Shown: positions 8,351 to 17,501 of the stretch, piece after piece
How the letters are laid out: each line of letters begins with the position of its first letter
Numbering within the stretch: position 1 is the stretch's first letter
From: Lacibacter cauensis
GTDB lineage: Bacteria; Bacteroidota; Bacteroidia; Chitinophagales; Chitinophagaceae
Direction: 5' to 3'
DNA: 64,000 nucleotides
Assembly (NCBI RefSeq): GCF_007830055.1
Contig: NZ_VLLE01000004.1
Span: 587,248-651,247 of the forward strand
Position numbers and translations under genes: made by a program
Notes under the pieces: model-generated
Databases searched by the model: none
Seen by the model: the letters and a program-made list of their open reading frames with translations, nothing else
Told to the model about the DNA's origin: nothing

Positions 8351-8358
8351 TATCTTTG
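8351..8358 (+). promoter_or_regulatory. TATCTTTG -7 element directly upstream of obg
   Basis: TATCTTTG matches TAnnTTTG exactly and ends 8 bases before the ATG at 8367, so transcription would begin at or beside the start codon. No clear -33 element is visible. Confidence 0.55.
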
Positions 8359-8366
8359 CCGCCAGC

Positions 8367-9356
8367 ATGGAAAAGAATTTCATTGATTACATACGGGTAT
8401 TTTGTCGCAGCGGGCATGGTGGCGCAGGTATTAAACACTTTATGCGGAACAAGTTGACAGCAAAAGGTGGTCCTGATGGTGGCGATGGTGGCCGTGGTGC
8501 ACACATTATTCTGCGTGGTAATTCGCAACTCTGGACATTGCTTCACCTGCGTTATTACAAGAACGTACTGGCCGAAAACGGTGCTCCCGGCGGCAAAAAC
8601 AATATGACCGGTCGTGATGGTAAAGACATCATCATTGAGGTACCCTTGGGCACCATTGCACGTGATGAAGAAACAGGAAAAATTGAAGCCGAAATTCTGG
8701 AAGATGGCCAGGAGGTGATTTTCATGCGTGGCGGACGTGGTGGTTTGGGCAACAGCCATTTTGCAACACCTACCAACCAGGTTCCTGAACATGCACAACC
8801 GGGTGAACCCGGTGTAGAAGGCTGGAAACTTTTGGAGTTAAAAGTACTGGCCGATGTAGGCTTGGTAGGCTTCCCCAATGCAGGTAAATCAACCTTGCTT
8901 TCATCTATTACTGCTGCTAAACCTAAAATTGCCGATTACGCTTTTACAACACTTGTACCGCAGCTTGGCATGGTGGAGTACCGTGATGGTAAAAGTTTTT
9001 GCATTGCCGATTTACCCGGTATTATTGAAGGTGCTGCTGAAGGAAAAGGTCTGGGTCATCGGTTCCTCCGCCACATTGAACGCAATGCAGTGTTATTATT
9101 TTTGATTCCGGCCGACAGTGCTGACCATAAAAAAGAATTTGACATCCTCCATAACGAACTGGAAGAATACAATCCGGAAATGCTGCAAAAAGAATTCATC
9201 ATCGCCATCAGTAAAAGCGATATGCTCGATGATGAACTGAAAGCTGCTATTGAAAAAGAGTTGCCCAAGAACGTACCGCATGTATTCATTTCTGCTGTAA
9301 CCGGTCAAGGATTAACCGAGCTGAAAGATATTCTGTGGCAGAAGTTGAATGCATAA
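8367..9356 (+). CDS. obg: GTPase Obg/CgtA
   Basis: A 329-residue Obg GTPase, a ribosome-associated protein needed for 50S maturation and stress signalling. I choose the ATG at 8367 ([19 protein letters not shown]) because it matches the family start; a longer in-frame extension to 8304 crosses the promoter element. The glycine-rich Obg fold covers about 1-158 ([24 protein letters not shown]). The G domain has GFPNAGKST (G1), DLPGIIEGA (G3), SKSD in place of NKxD (G4) and SAVTG (G5). There is no extra C-terminal OCT domain. The next gene begins 37 bases on. Confidence 0.97.
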   Translation: MEKNFIDYIRVFCRSGHGGAGIKHFMRNKLTAKGGPDGGDGGRGAHIILRGNSQLWTLLHLRYYKNVLAENGAPGGKNNMTGRDGKDIIIEVPLGTIARDEETGKIEAEILEDGQEVIFMRGGRGGLGNSHFATPTNQVPEHAQPGEPGVEGWKLLELKVLADVGLVGFPNAGKSTLLSSITAAKPKIADYAFTTLVPQLGMVEYRDGKSFCIADLPGIIEGAAEGKGLGHRFLRHIERNAVLLFLIPADSADHKKEFDILHNELEEYNPEMLQKEFIIAISKSDMLDDELKAAIEKELPKNVPHVFISAVTGQGLTELKDILWQKLNA

Positions 9357-9393
9357 ATGCACTGCAGTATATTGCCGCAGCTAACATCATCCA

Positions 9394-10287
9394 TTGCGTA
9401 AACTCATCACCATTACTGCTGCCGATCTGTTGCAACCAGCATCGTATAAAAAATACGTTGCCTGTTTTTCCATTATTGCAATAGCCTGTGCTGTTAATTA
9501 TTACAGCAGCTTTCCCCTGTGGGTAAGAAATCAACCGTTCAGCTTTTCGCTTTGCTGGTATAGCCTGCTGTTCTTTTTATTTTTCGTTACAGGCTTGCTC
9601 ATCGAAAGCGGTTTTCAATTTCTGCAAAACAGCCGTGTACAGTTTGTCTTTGTTGTTGCACCGGTGCTGTTTGCGTTAAAAGTAATTGCCCCCTTCTATC
9701 GTTTATTACCTGCAGGCATCGGCAACGGATACCGTACTGCTTTTCTGCAACCGATGAACTGGGCTGGGAGTTTTGTAATGATGATTGTATTGCTGTTGTT
9801 TGTTCATCTGGTGCTGGAAAACAAGTTTGATCTGTATGGCAGAGTAAAAACACAATCGCTCAGGATTTATTTTGTATTGATCGTCTGCATGCTGCCACTG
9901 CTGCTGTGGGCTTCCCTGCAAAGCGATTTTGCAGCAGTATATCCCAAAGCATCTATTGTACAAAAGCAACTTGGTGCAGATGCAAATTCATTACACTATC
10001 TGTTGTTTGAAGTGGCTTATGCCTCCGATTTTTTTACCATCGAATTTTTCTTTCGTGGTTTCCTCATCATCGCTTTATCGAAAGTAATGGGGCGACAAAG
10101 TATTTTACCGATTGCATTATTTTATTTTTCCATTCATCTTGGCAAACCGATGATGGAAGCTGTAAGCAGTTTCTTCGGCGGGTTGATTCTCGGCAGCATC
10201 TCCTATCACAGCAAAAGTATCTGGGGTGGTTTGCTGGTACACATCAGCATTGCATCACTGATGGAGTTGTTTGGCTTTATTTTTTAA
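9394..10287 (+). CDS. CPBP-type intramembrane glutamic protease (CAAX/Abi family)
   Basis: A 297-residue multi-pass protein with about seven to eight hydrophobic helices. Motif 1 of the CPBP family appears as FFTIEFFFRGFLII (Glu...Arg), motif 2 as FYFSIHLGKP and motif 3 as LLVHISIAS near the C-terminus. The first residue of the usual Glu-Glu pair is Ile here. The gene starts with TTG at 9394, since an in-frame stop at 9382 rules out a longer product and no in-frame ATG lies near. The family includes prenyl-protein endopeptidases and bacteriocin self-immunity proteins; the substrate here is unknown. Confidence 0.82.
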   Translation: MRKLITITAADLLQPASYKKYVACFSIIAIACAVNYYSSFPLWVRNQPFSFSLCWYSLLFFLFFVTGLLIESGFQFLQNSRVQFVFVVAPVLFALKVIAPFYRLLPAGIGNGYRTAFLQPMNWAGSFVMMIVLLLFVHLVLENKFDLYGRVKTQSLRIYFVLIVCMLPLLLWASLQSDFAAVYPKASIVQKQLGADANSLHYLLFEVAYASDFFTIEFFFRGFLIIALSKVMGRQSILPIALFYFSIHLGKPMMEAVSSFFGGLILGSISYHSKSIWGGLLVHISIASLMELFGFIF

Positions 10288-10340
10288 CAAGGCTGTGCTG
10301 CATCATTTCGTAATTTAGTTTTCATCATAAGTTCCGCTAT

Positions 10341-11162
10341 ATGAAATACATTTTTCTTTCGTTATTCTTCAGTTTTGTTTTTACTTCACAAAGCAATGCA
10401 CAGTCTGTACGACAGTTGCGTAAAACAATTGAACTGAAAATGCCCAAGGGGCCGGGCAACAATGGCGGCACTGTTGCGCAAAACGGGAAGAACCGCTATT
10501 TCTATGCTACAATAGCCGGCAATAAAACCTATAGCCTCGCTTATTTTAATGCAGCAGGCGAAATGATGTCGCCACCCGACCTCGCTTTGCTGGCCGATGT
10601 ACGTGGACTATGGTACAACCCTGCATTAAAAACCTTCCAGGGTAATTTGTTTGGCGATGGAGGTTGGGTAACCTATGTAATGGACGATGCCGGTATTGTG
10701 TACGATGTAAAACCGTTTGCAAAAGGGCAGCTGCAACCCTTCCCTAATTCTGTTGGCCAATACAACATGCGGGAAAACCTGGTGCATTTTTTAAAAGGCT
10801 CAACAGTAGTATCGTATAGTGCGGTAACAGGTGCAGAAGACAAAACAAAAACATTTTTGTTGAAGACAGGCTATGGTAAAAAAACACCTCCGCCTGCCGA
10901 TTTAAAAATTGACTCCAATGCCGTACTCACCAATTACAACAGCACAACTGTTATTTATACCGGTTTAAGTAACGCAGAGTTTGGCTTGCTGAACTTGCAG
11001 ACGAAAGAAATTGAGCTGTACAGTAAAACCGATGGCTTACTATCGCAGAAATTAAAGCTGCCAGCCGATGCCATTGTAAGCGATAAATTAAACTTCAGCT
11101 TCAGCAACAATACCTACTTCCTGTACGATGCCAGAAACCGTGCATGGGTAGGCTATCGTTAA
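10341..11162 (+). CDS. Exported protein of unknown function
   Basis: A 273-residue protein with a Sec signal peptide (MKYIFLSLFFSFVFTSQSNA, cleaved before QSVRQ). The mature part is beta-rich with repeated short Tyr/Gly segments (YFYATIAGNKTYSLAYF, WVTYVMDDAGIVYDV), suggesting a small propeller-like or sandwich fold. No enzymatic motif is seen. A zinc-ribbon gene starts 3 bases after its stop, and a peptidase gene follows, so the three may form one unit. Confidence 0.75.
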   Translation: MKYIFLSLFFSFVFTSQSNAQSVRQLRKTIELKMPKGPGNNGGTVAQNGKNRYFYATIAGNKTYSLAYFNAAGEMMSPPDLALLADVRGLWYNPALKTFQGNLFGDGGWVTYVMDDAGIVYDVKPFAKGQLQPFPNSVGQYNMRENLVHFLKGSTVVSYSAVTGAEDKTKTFLLKTGYGKKTPPPADLKIDSNAVLTNYNSTTVIYTGLSNAEFGLLNLQTKEIELYSKTDGLLSQKLKLPADAIVSDKLNFSFSNNTYFLYDARNRAWVGYR

Positions 11163-11165
11163 ACT

Positions 11166-11366
11166 ATGCAGCACTGTCTTTTTTGCGGACATATCGTACA
11201 ACTGGTACATGTGCATGGCCATTATCAATGCCCTGTATGCGGCACCAATGCCCTGCCCTGTTGCGATGGCGATAATTGCCACACCAATCAATACTTCAAC
11301 GAGTCGCCAGCAAATCCGTTAATCAATACAGCGTCTGTTCAACAACTGCCGGAATCCGAAAGCTGA
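11166..11366 (+). CDS. Small zinc-ribbon protein
   Basis: A 66-residue cysteine-rich protein. CLFCGH at residues 4-9 and CPVCG at 22-26 form two CxxC knuckles expected to bind one zinc, and a further CCDGDNC follows at about 32-38. It has no signal peptide and starts 3 bases after the stop of the exported gene before it, so translation is probably coupled. Function is unknown. Confidence 0.7.
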   Translation: MQHCLFCGHIVQLVHVHGHYQCPVCGTNALPCCDGDNCHTNQYFNESPANPLINTASVQQLPESES

Positions 11367-11398
11367 TGAACAGCAGTTTTCGGAAAACCGTTTTTCCG

Positions 11399-11406
11399 TA
11401 CGTTTG
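11399..11406 (+). promoter_or_regulatory. TAnnTTTG -7 element before the S46 peptidase
   Basis: TACGTTTG at 11399-11406 matches the -7 consensus and ends 22 bases before the ATG at 11429. It supports that start over an in-frame extension reaching back to 11276. Confidence 0.5.
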
Positions 11407-11428
11407 TTTCTCTATAAATACTATAAGC

Positions 11429-13591
11429 ATGAAGAAGATTCTCTTAACGATGATTGTAACACTTACGTTGTTACGCAGCTATGCCGATGAAGGCATGTGG
11501 TTACCGTTACTCCTTGGTGAGCAGGTGTATGCCGATATGCAAAAGAAAGGTTTGAAGCTTACCCCGCAACAGTTGTACGACATTAATAAAGCCTCGCTGA
11601 AAGATGCGATTATTATTTTCGGTAATGGTTGTACCGGCGAAATTGTAAGCAGCAAGGGTTTGATCTTTACCAACCACCACTGCGGCTATGGTGCCATTGC
11701 ATCCGCATCAACAGTCGATCATAATTACCTGCGTGATGGCTTTTATGCAAAAAATCTCAATGAGGAAATTCGTACAACACTTACCGTACAGTTTTTGTTA
11801 CGTATTACCGATGTTACCAAAGAAGTAAACGACTCGTTGGGTACATTAATGGGTAAAGCAAGAGCCGATAAACAATCTGCTGTGCTTGCCGCCATCAACA
11901 AACGTTTATCCAATACAGATGAGGGTATTGAATGCCGCATCAGTCCGTTGTTTAAAGGCAACCAGTTCTTAGCGTTCATCTATCAACGTTACCGAGACAT
12001 TCGTTTAGTAGGCACACCGCAGGAAAGCGTAGGTAAGTTTGGCGGCGATACCGATAACTGGGAGTGGCCACGACACACCGGCGATTTCAGTGTGTTTCGT
12101 GTATACACTTCAAAAGATGGAAAGCCTGCAGACTTTAGTGCTGAGAATGTTCCCTTGAAGCCGAAATATTTTTTACCTGTTTCTATCCGTGGTTTGAAAG
12201 ATGGTGATTTTGCTATGACCTGGGGCTACCCCGGCAGTACCAACCGTTACGAAACATCGTTGGGTGTAAAACTTTCAACCGACATCAACAACCCTACATT
12301 AGTGAAGTTGCGTGACATGCGTTTGAAATACATGTTTACCGAAATGCAGAAAGACCCTGCCATTAAATTAAAACTCGCCAGCAGTTATGCAAGTATTGCC
12401 AACTACTGGAAGTTTTACGACGGTGAAACTAAACAGTTGCTGAAGTACGATGTGTATGGACAAAAACAAAAAGCCGAAGCCGATTTTATGAAGTGGGCGA
12501 ATGGTAAAGAAGATTATGCAGCTGTTTTTCCTGAGTGGGAAAAAATATATAGTGCATGGCGCCCCTACGCACAACATCGAATTTATATGACGGAAGGCAT
12601 TTATGGTTCGCCGTTATTAGCATTTGCTTCCTCTTTAATTCAGTTGGAAGCAGCGTTGTTGAAAGCAAATGCAACCAAGCAAGATGTAACGAATGCTTTA
12701 AATGCAGCTACAGAAGCACGCAAAAATTTCCTTGCAGAACACAATGCCATCAGCGATGAAAAAATTGTGGCTACAGCCTTAATGATGTACTACGCAGATG
12801 TACCAAAAGAGCAACATCCCATCAGTTTCTTTGAAGGTGTTAAAGCAAGTTTCGGCGATTTAAAAGAGGAAGCTACCTGGAAAAAATTTGCAGCTTCGGT
12901 TTTTTCAAATACCATGATCTTAAACGATGCAAAATGGAATGCATTTGCAGCTAATCCTGACGGATTGAAACTGCAGCAGGATCCTGCTTTTGCTATTGGC
13001 AGTGCATTTACCAAAAACTGGAATGTAAAATTCCTTCCACGCTTTACCGAGTTTACCATTAAGAACAATGATCTCGGTCGTTTGTACCTGAAAGGTATTA
13101 TGGAAATGAATCCTGCAAAAGCGAAGAAGATGTATCCCGATGCTACGTTTACCATGCGTGTATCGTACGGCAATGTAAAAAGCTATGTACCGAAAGATGC
13201 GGTGAAGTATGATTTTGTAACTACCTCAAAAGGTTTGCTGGAAAAATACAAAGCTGGTGATTACGAATTCGATCTGCCATCGAAACAAATTGAACTGTTG
13301 AGGAAAAAAGATTTTGGTCAGTATGTAGATAAAAGCCGCAACGACCTGGTGATTGGTTTTATTACTACCAACGATATTACCGGTGGCAACAGTGGTTCGC
13401 CTGTTATTAATGCCAATGGCGAATTGATTGGCCTGGCCTTCGATGGCAACTACGAAGCATTGAGTCATAAGTTAGCATTTGATAAAGACCTCAACCGCAC
13501 CATTTGTGTTGACATCCGCTATGTACTCTGGTGCATTGATAAGCTGGGTGGTGCAGATAATTTAATTAAAGAGTTGAAGCTGGTGAAGTAA
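11429..13591 (+). CDS. S46 family dipeptidyl-peptidase, DPP7-type
   Basis: A 720-residue periplasmic serine peptidase. A signal peptide (MKKILLTMIVTLTLLRSYA) leads to the family N-terminus DEGMWLPLLL. The catalytic His lies in TNHHCGYGAI (about residue 84) and Ser655 in GGNSGSP. S46 enzymes release dipeptides from oligopeptides in the periplasm. The residue 18 positions after the serine is Gly (FDGNYEAL); in DPP11 this position is Arg and selects acidic P1 residues, while DPP7 has Gly and prefers hydrophobic P1. DPP7-type specificity is therefore inferred. A terminator follows. Confidence 0.93.
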   Translation: MKKILLTMIVTLTLLRSYADEGMWLPLLLGEQVYADMQKKGLKLTPQQLYDINKASLKDAIIIFGNGCTGEIVSSKGLIFTNHHCGYGAIASASTVDHNYLRDGFYAKNLNEEIRTTLTVQFLLRITDVTKEVNDSLGTLMGKARADKQSAVLAAINKRLSNTDEGIECRISPLFKGNQFLAFIYQRYRDIRLVGTPQESVGKFGGDTDNWEWPRHTGDFSVFRVYTSKDGKPADFSAENVPLKPKYFLPVSIRGLKDGDFAMTWGYPGSTNRYETSLGVKLSTDINNPTLVKLRDMRLKYMFTEMQKDPAIKLKLASSYASIANYWKFYDGETKQLLKYDVYGQKQKAEADFMKWANGKEDYAAVFPEWEKIYSAWRPYAQHRIYMTEGIYGSPLLAFASSLIQLEAALLKANATKQDVTNALNAATEARKNFLAEHNAISDEKIVATALMMYYADVPKEQHPISFFEGVKASFGDLKEEATWKKFAASVFSNTMILNDAKWNAFAANPDGLKLQQDPAFAIGSAFTKNWNVKFLPRFTEFTIKNNDLGRLYLKGIMEMNPAKAKKMYPDATFTMRVSYGNVKSYVPKDAVKYDFVTTSKGLLEKYKAGDYEFDLPSKQIELLRKKDFGQYVDKSRNDLVIGFITTNDITGGNSGSPVINANGELIGLAFDGNYEALSHKLAFDKDLNRTICVDIRYVLWCIDKLGGADNLIKELKLVK

Positions 13592-13609
13592 ACCAGTTCG
13601 CCTGCAATT

Positions 13610-13640
13610 AAAAAGCCCGCTGTTTACGTCGGGCTTTTTT
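13610..13640 (+). terminator. Rho-independent terminator after the S46 peptidase
   Basis: An A-rich arm plus GCCCG pairs with CGGGC plus a T run around a 10-base loop, 18 bases after the stop at 13591. Confidence 0.88.
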
Positions 13641-13709
13641 ATTGTCAACAAGTTATATGGTTGCAGGCAGTGAACAATTCGTAAATACAGTATTTTAGTA
13701 TCCTTTTGA

Positions 13710-14054
13710 ATGATACAATTTGTACTTACACTTTTAAAGGTCTTGTTCATAAAGGGTTCATTTGGAATTATTCAATTCTACGAGAGCCCGGATGATATTA
13801 TGCCAGAAAAAGATAAGAATGGATTTATGGCGTTGCAATTCATTCTTGCCTTTGCTGCAACATCATGGCTGTTTGTTTTACTTTCTGATGTATTCGATCT
13901 TGAAAACCGTTTTGGCGAAAGTCATTGGCAACGTATTGTATTTGTAATTTGCCTGGGGTTTATTGTCTATTATCTTCTGGGCCTAATTATTGAAGGCTTT
14001 CTTTTTTTAACGTCCAAAACTTACAGAAAATGGCGAACAGGAAAAGAAGAGTGA
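13710..14054 (+). CDS. Small membrane protein of unknown function
   Basis: A 114-residue protein with a hydrophobic N-terminus (VLTLLKVLFIKGSFGII) and two clear TM helices (about 41-60 and 76-99), ending in a basic tail (SKTYRKWRTGKEE). The start at 13710 gives a plausible membrane N-terminus. It has no recognised family and stands alone between a terminator and the epimerase gene. Confidence 0.6.
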   Translation: MIQFVLTLLKVLFIKGSFGIIQFYESPDDIMPEKDKNGFMALQFILAFAATSWLFVLLSDVFDLENRFGESHWQRIVFVICLGFIVYYLLGLIIEGFLFLTSKTYRKWRTGKEE

Positions 14055-14127
14055 AACTGCTGTACATTCATGTTCAGACGGTTTAGCGGATGCAAATGTC
14101 AATCCATAGTTTTATTAACTTCATTCC

Positions 14128-15237
14128 ATGCAATTAGAAATTACTTCTGTTGAGTTGTATAAACTCAGTATTCCATTGAAACAGCCTTTTGTTATTTCAC
14201 TCGGACCGCAGTACGATGGCGATAATGTGATTGTTGTCATCAACACCAATGCCGGCATTAAAGGCTGGGGCGAATGCAGTCCGTACATGAGCATTAACGG
14301 CGAAAGCATGGACACCTGTTTTATTGTGGGGCAGGATCTTGCCAAAGCCTTGAAAGGAAAAGATCCGCTGCAGATCGAAGACTGCATCAACGCCATGGAA
14401 CGCATCATTACCCGTAACGAAAGCATCAAGAGTGCATTTGATATGGCCTTGTATGATATTGCTGCACAACATGCGGGCTTACCATTGTACAAGTTTCTTG
14501 GCGGTGAAAAGAATAAGCGTATTTCAACCGATATGACGGTGGGACTTGGTTCTCCCGAAAAAATGGCGGCAGAAGCAGTTGAATATAAAGCAGCCGGCTT
14601 TCCTTCCATTAAAGTAAAGCTGGGCACAACAACAGAAGAAGATGTAGCACGGATAAAAGCAATTCGTGAAGCTATTGGCAACGAATTGCCGTTGCGTATT
14701 GATGCCAACCAGGGCTGGAATGTAGAGACTGCTATTGCAACCTTACAGGCGTTGAAAGAATTTGGTATTGAACATTGCGAAGAACCGATTGCACGCTGGA
14801 ATTTCATGGCTTTGCCTGAAGTAAGAAAGAACAGTCCCATTAAAATTATGAGCGATGAAAGTTGTTTTGATGAACACGATGCCGAACGTTTAGCCAAACT
14901 CAATGCCTGCGATTATTTTAATGTAAAGCTGGGTAAGAGCGGCGGTATTTACCATGCATTGAAGATTGTAGAAGTAGCAAAAGCACACAACCTGAAACTG
15001 CAGGTGGGTTGTTTTATGGAAAGCCGGTTAGCCATTACCGCATTGGTACACTTTGCTTACAGCAGTAATTTAATTGTGCATTACGATTTAGATACACCAC
15101 TGATGCTGAAAGAAGATCCTGTTGTTGGTGGCATGCAGTTTTTAGACAATGGTTTTGTGGAGATTGATGATACTGTGGGTATTGGAGCTACGATTGATGA
15201 AAAGTATTTAGAGAAATGTGAGCGAATCGTTCTTTAA
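14128..15237 (+). CDS. Dipeptide epimerase (enolase superfamily, L-Ala-D/L-Glu epimerase-like)
   Basis: A 369-residue member of the muconate-lactonising/dipeptide epimerase branch. An N-terminal capping domain is followed by a TIM barrel. Visible catalytic features are the base IKVKLG (second Lys), the metal ligands in RIDANQGW, HCEEPI and MSDES, and the opposite-face lysine in NVKLGKSGG. The HYDLDTP segment near residue 315 is typical of dipeptide epimerases. These enzymes epimerise L-Ala-D-Glu from murein peptides or related dipeptides, which would fit the peptidase upstream. The exact substrate is inferred. Confidence 0.85.
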   Translation: MQLEITSVELYKLSIPLKQPFVISLGPQYDGDNVIVVINTNAGIKGWGECSPYMSINGESMDTCFIVGQDLAKALKGKDPLQIEDCINAMERIITRNESIKSAFDMALYDIAAQHAGLPLYKFLGGEKNKRISTDMTVGLGSPEKMAAEAVEYKAAGFPSIKVKLGTTTEEDVARIKAIREAIGNELPLRIDANQGWNVETAIATLQALKEFGIEHCEEPIARWNFMALPEVRKNSPIKIMSDESCFDEHDAERLAKLNACDYFNVKLGKSGGIYHALKIVEVAKAHNLKLQVGCFMESRLAITALVHFAYSSNLIVHYDLDTPLMLKEDPVVGGMQFLDNGFVEIDDTVGIGATIDEKYLEKCERIVL

Positions 15238-15443
15238 GTTTTCGCCGTAGAGAACAGAGAGCTTACTCTGCGTAGCCTATGCATTCTTCTTTCTCTGCGT
15301 TGAAGTGTTATTTTGCAGCTTCTATCGACTAAAGAAAGTATGGAAAAGATATTGTTAACGTTTTTATTAAACAAATAGAATTCTACTTAACGGGTTTGAA
15401 ATATTGTCTGCAATTTGTAGTTTAAATTTCCAAACGATACATT

Positions 15444-16175
15444 ATGAAACACACCCTAATCACCTTTATTCATTTACTTTTCTTTATTTCATTAAACGCA
15501 CAAACAAAACTTGAGCTGAAGCCGGAGGCTGGGATTGGTTTTGTACTATACAGCTTTACCTCGGATAGCCTTATCCCGCCTAACCGAACAAATGGTTTAA
15601 GTACAGGATCGACAGGCTTCGTCAACATCCGTATCAATTTCCAAACTTCAGACTATAAATGGCTTTTTAGTACAGGAACAGGAATTACAACAAACAGAAC
15701 TGTACTCAGAGAAAATAATGGGTTCGACAGATTCTTCGATCAGCTTCTTCTCATCTATGGTTCCGGTGGCGATTTACCTACTAAAAATATACTGATCAAA
15801 TATCAAAATATCAATTTACCTGTAGGAGTTGCCTATAATCTCAATAGAAAAAATCCCGGTAATTTTCAATCCTATTTTGGCATAGACGCCGTTTTGCAAT
15901 TTAATATCGGTAAACAGGTTAACATACATGCGCCTTCTTATAATTATACAGCGGCAGAAATAAAACAAATGAGTGAGGAGTATAAAGAAAGAGTTGAGCC
16001 GTTTGTATTGATGCTGATGCCAAAATTCGAATTCAGAACAAACCTTCAAAAGAAAACAAGGCACTCATTCATAATTTCACCCTTTTCTGTTTACAATCAA
16101 TCACAGTTAAAGGGACTTACAGTTAAACCTGTTGCAATACAAATGGCTTATGCTGTTTCGTTTCAACTCAACTGA
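15444..16175 (+). CDS. Outer-membrane beta-barrel family protein
   Basis: A 243-residue protein with a signal peptide (MKHTLITFIHLLFFISLNA, cleaved before QTKLEL). Alternating hydrophobic strands and an aromatic/polar C-terminal strand (QMAYAVSFQLN) fit an eight-stranded barrel of the PorT/OmpA-like type common in Bacteroidota. Its coding sequence is more AT-rich than that of its neighbours. It ends 8 bases from the convergent gene at 16184 with no terminator between. Confidence 0.72.
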   Translation: MKHTLITFIHLLFFISLNAQTKLELKPEAGIGFVLYSFTSDSLIPPNRTNGLSTGSTGFVNIRINFQTSDYKWLFSTGTGITTNRTVLRENNGFDRFFDQLLLIYGSGGDLPTKNILIKYQNINLPVGVAYNLNRKNPGNFQSYFGIDAVLQFNIGKQVNIHAPSYNYTAAEIKQMSEEYKERVEPFVLMLMPKFEFRTNLQKKTRHSFIISPFSVYNQSQLKGLTVKPVAIQMAYAVSFQLN

Positions 16176-16183
16176 AATCCTTT

Positions 16184-16681
16184 CTACTCCAACCGCTTCA
16201 ACACCACTTCCACATCTTCCAGAAAATTCGAACGTACCAGTATCATCCCTTCTTTATCCAACAGCATATAAGTAGGAAACATGTTGATCTGCAGTACATC
16301 TATAACTGCAGCACCTTGCCGGTCGGCTTGTTTGTATTGCAACAGATGACTCCAGTTGAGTTTATACTTTGCTACAACTGCTTTTGCAGCAGTTATCTGC
16401 TGTTTGGTTTCGTACGGAAAACCATAAACTGTAAGTTTTCGGTCGTACTGTTTCACCAATGCTGTAAAACGGGGAAAATCAGTAAGGCAACTATCGCTTT
16501 GCGAACTCCAGAAATGAAACAATGTATAATCTTTCGATTCTTTGAATACTACATCAATCACTTTTCCTGTGATCATATCTACTCCCGAAAGCGAACGCAA
16601 TGCAGAGCCGGCGGTCGGACCGTCCTGTGCAACAAGCTTATGCGACAAAAACAACAGCAGTATCATCATTGTGTGTTTCAT
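16184..16681 (-). CDS. TlpA/thioredoxin-fold exported protein with a single active-site cysteine
   Basis: A 165-residue thioredoxin-fold protein with a signal peptide (MKHTMMILLLFLSHKLVA). I choose the ATG at 16681; a longer frame runs back into the glycosylase gene. The active-site region reads FHFWSSQSDSC where TlpA proteins have FWATWCGPC, so the first cysteine is Ser and only the second is kept. The cis-Pro loop (MFPTYMLLD) is present. It probably cannot act as a dithiol reductase; a one-cysteine thiol role or non-redox binding is more likely. Confidence 0.8.
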   Translation of the reverse strand: MKHTMMILLLFLSHKLVAQDGPTAGSALRSLSGVDMITGKVIDVVFKESKDYTLFHFWSSQSDSCLTDFPRFTALVKQYDRKLTVYGFPYETKQQITAAKAVVAKYKLNWSHLLQYKQADRQGAAVIDVLQINMFPTYMLLDKEGMILVRSNFLEDVEVVLKRLE

Positions 16682-16731
16682 ATAACACAACCTGTTCAGG
16701 CTATTTTTATTATTCGTTATCCAATTATCAA

Positions 16732-17331
16732 TTAACCTTTGTCTTTCCACCTCCACAAATGTACACAGGCATACGTACGATACGGTTGCCACTTGGCAGC
16801 ATGCTTTTGCATTTTCTCGTACAGTTCTTTCTTCGTTTCGTAGTTGATCTTATACAGTTTGATCATTGCCTGCTGTATGCCCAGATCATCGACAGGTAAA
16901 ACATCTTCATGCTGCAACGAAAACATCAGGATCATCTCAACCGTCCAGCGGCCTACACCTTTTATCTGCGTTAATTTTTCAATCACGGCTTCATCGCTCA
17001 TCTTGTACAACTGTCCATCGGTGATCTTTTCTTCAATAAAAAACCGGCAGACGTTATGCACATAATTCGCTTTTGCATTACTGAGCCCGATGCTGCGCAA
17101 TGTTTCAAACGGCGTATCGAGTATCTGTTGTGCAGTTGGTTCTTTCTTGCCATACAAAGCCAGGAAACGGTTATAAATAACATCGGCCACTTTTGTACTC
17201 AGCTGTTGACTCATAATGGATGCACACAGGTAGAGGTAAATCTTTTTCCGCTTTACCAGTGTGTGTGGCTCTTGGGCCTCAATTACTTTTTTCAATTTTT
17301 TGTCTTTGCTGAGATGTTCGATGTAGTGCAT
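16732..17331 (-). CDS. DNA-3-methyladenine glycosylase II-like (AlkA/HhH-GPD), copy 1
   Basis: A 199-residue base-excision repair glycosylase. The helix-hairpin-helix IKGVGRWTVEMIL lies near residues 118-130 and is followed by LPVDDLGIQQ with the catalytic Asp. It lacks the N-terminal domain of E. coli AlkA, as do many compact bacterial homologues. It would remove alkylated purines from DNA. A second, divergent copy lies at 37829-38467. The redoxin gene start lies 50 bases beyond its stop. Confidence 0.88.
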   Translation of the reverse strand: MHYIEHLSKDKKLKKVIEAQEPHTLVKRKKIYLYLCASIMSQQLSTKVADVIYNRFLALYGKKEPTAQQILDTPFETLRSIGLSNAKANYVHNVCRFFIEEKITDGQLYKMSDEAVIEKLTQIKGVGRWTVEMILMFSLQHEDVLPVDDLGIQQAMIKLYKINYETKKELYEKMQKHAAKWQPYRTYACVHLWRWKDKG

Positions 17332-17362
17332 ATTGATTGAATAAGGTTTTGTTTGTTTTTAA

Positions 17363-17392
17363 GGTGTCTGACGTCTGCGACGTCCTGACACC
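17363..17392. repeat. Imperfect inverted repeat GGTGTC...GACACC
   Basis: GGTGTC at 17363-17368 pairs with GACACC at 17387-17392, and an inner GACGTC/GACGTC pair sits around a 3-base centre. It lies between divergent genes (glycosylase and LpxH-like), so it is not a normal terminator. An operator or REP-like element are both possible. Confidence 0.5.
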
Positions 17393-17501
17393 AATCTTCC
17401 CGACACTGCTTAACAATTTCATTACAATTTATTCATTCTCTTTTAATCATTCATCAATCGTTTGGTAACAGGAGATTTCAACATTTGTAAAACCCTTCTT
17501 T

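Noticed and set aside
15238-15443. Intergenic stretch with TCTCTGCGT-like near-repeats
   Set aside because: The repeats (CTCTGCGTAG, TCTCTGCGTTG) are short and imperfect; no stem or gene could be supported.
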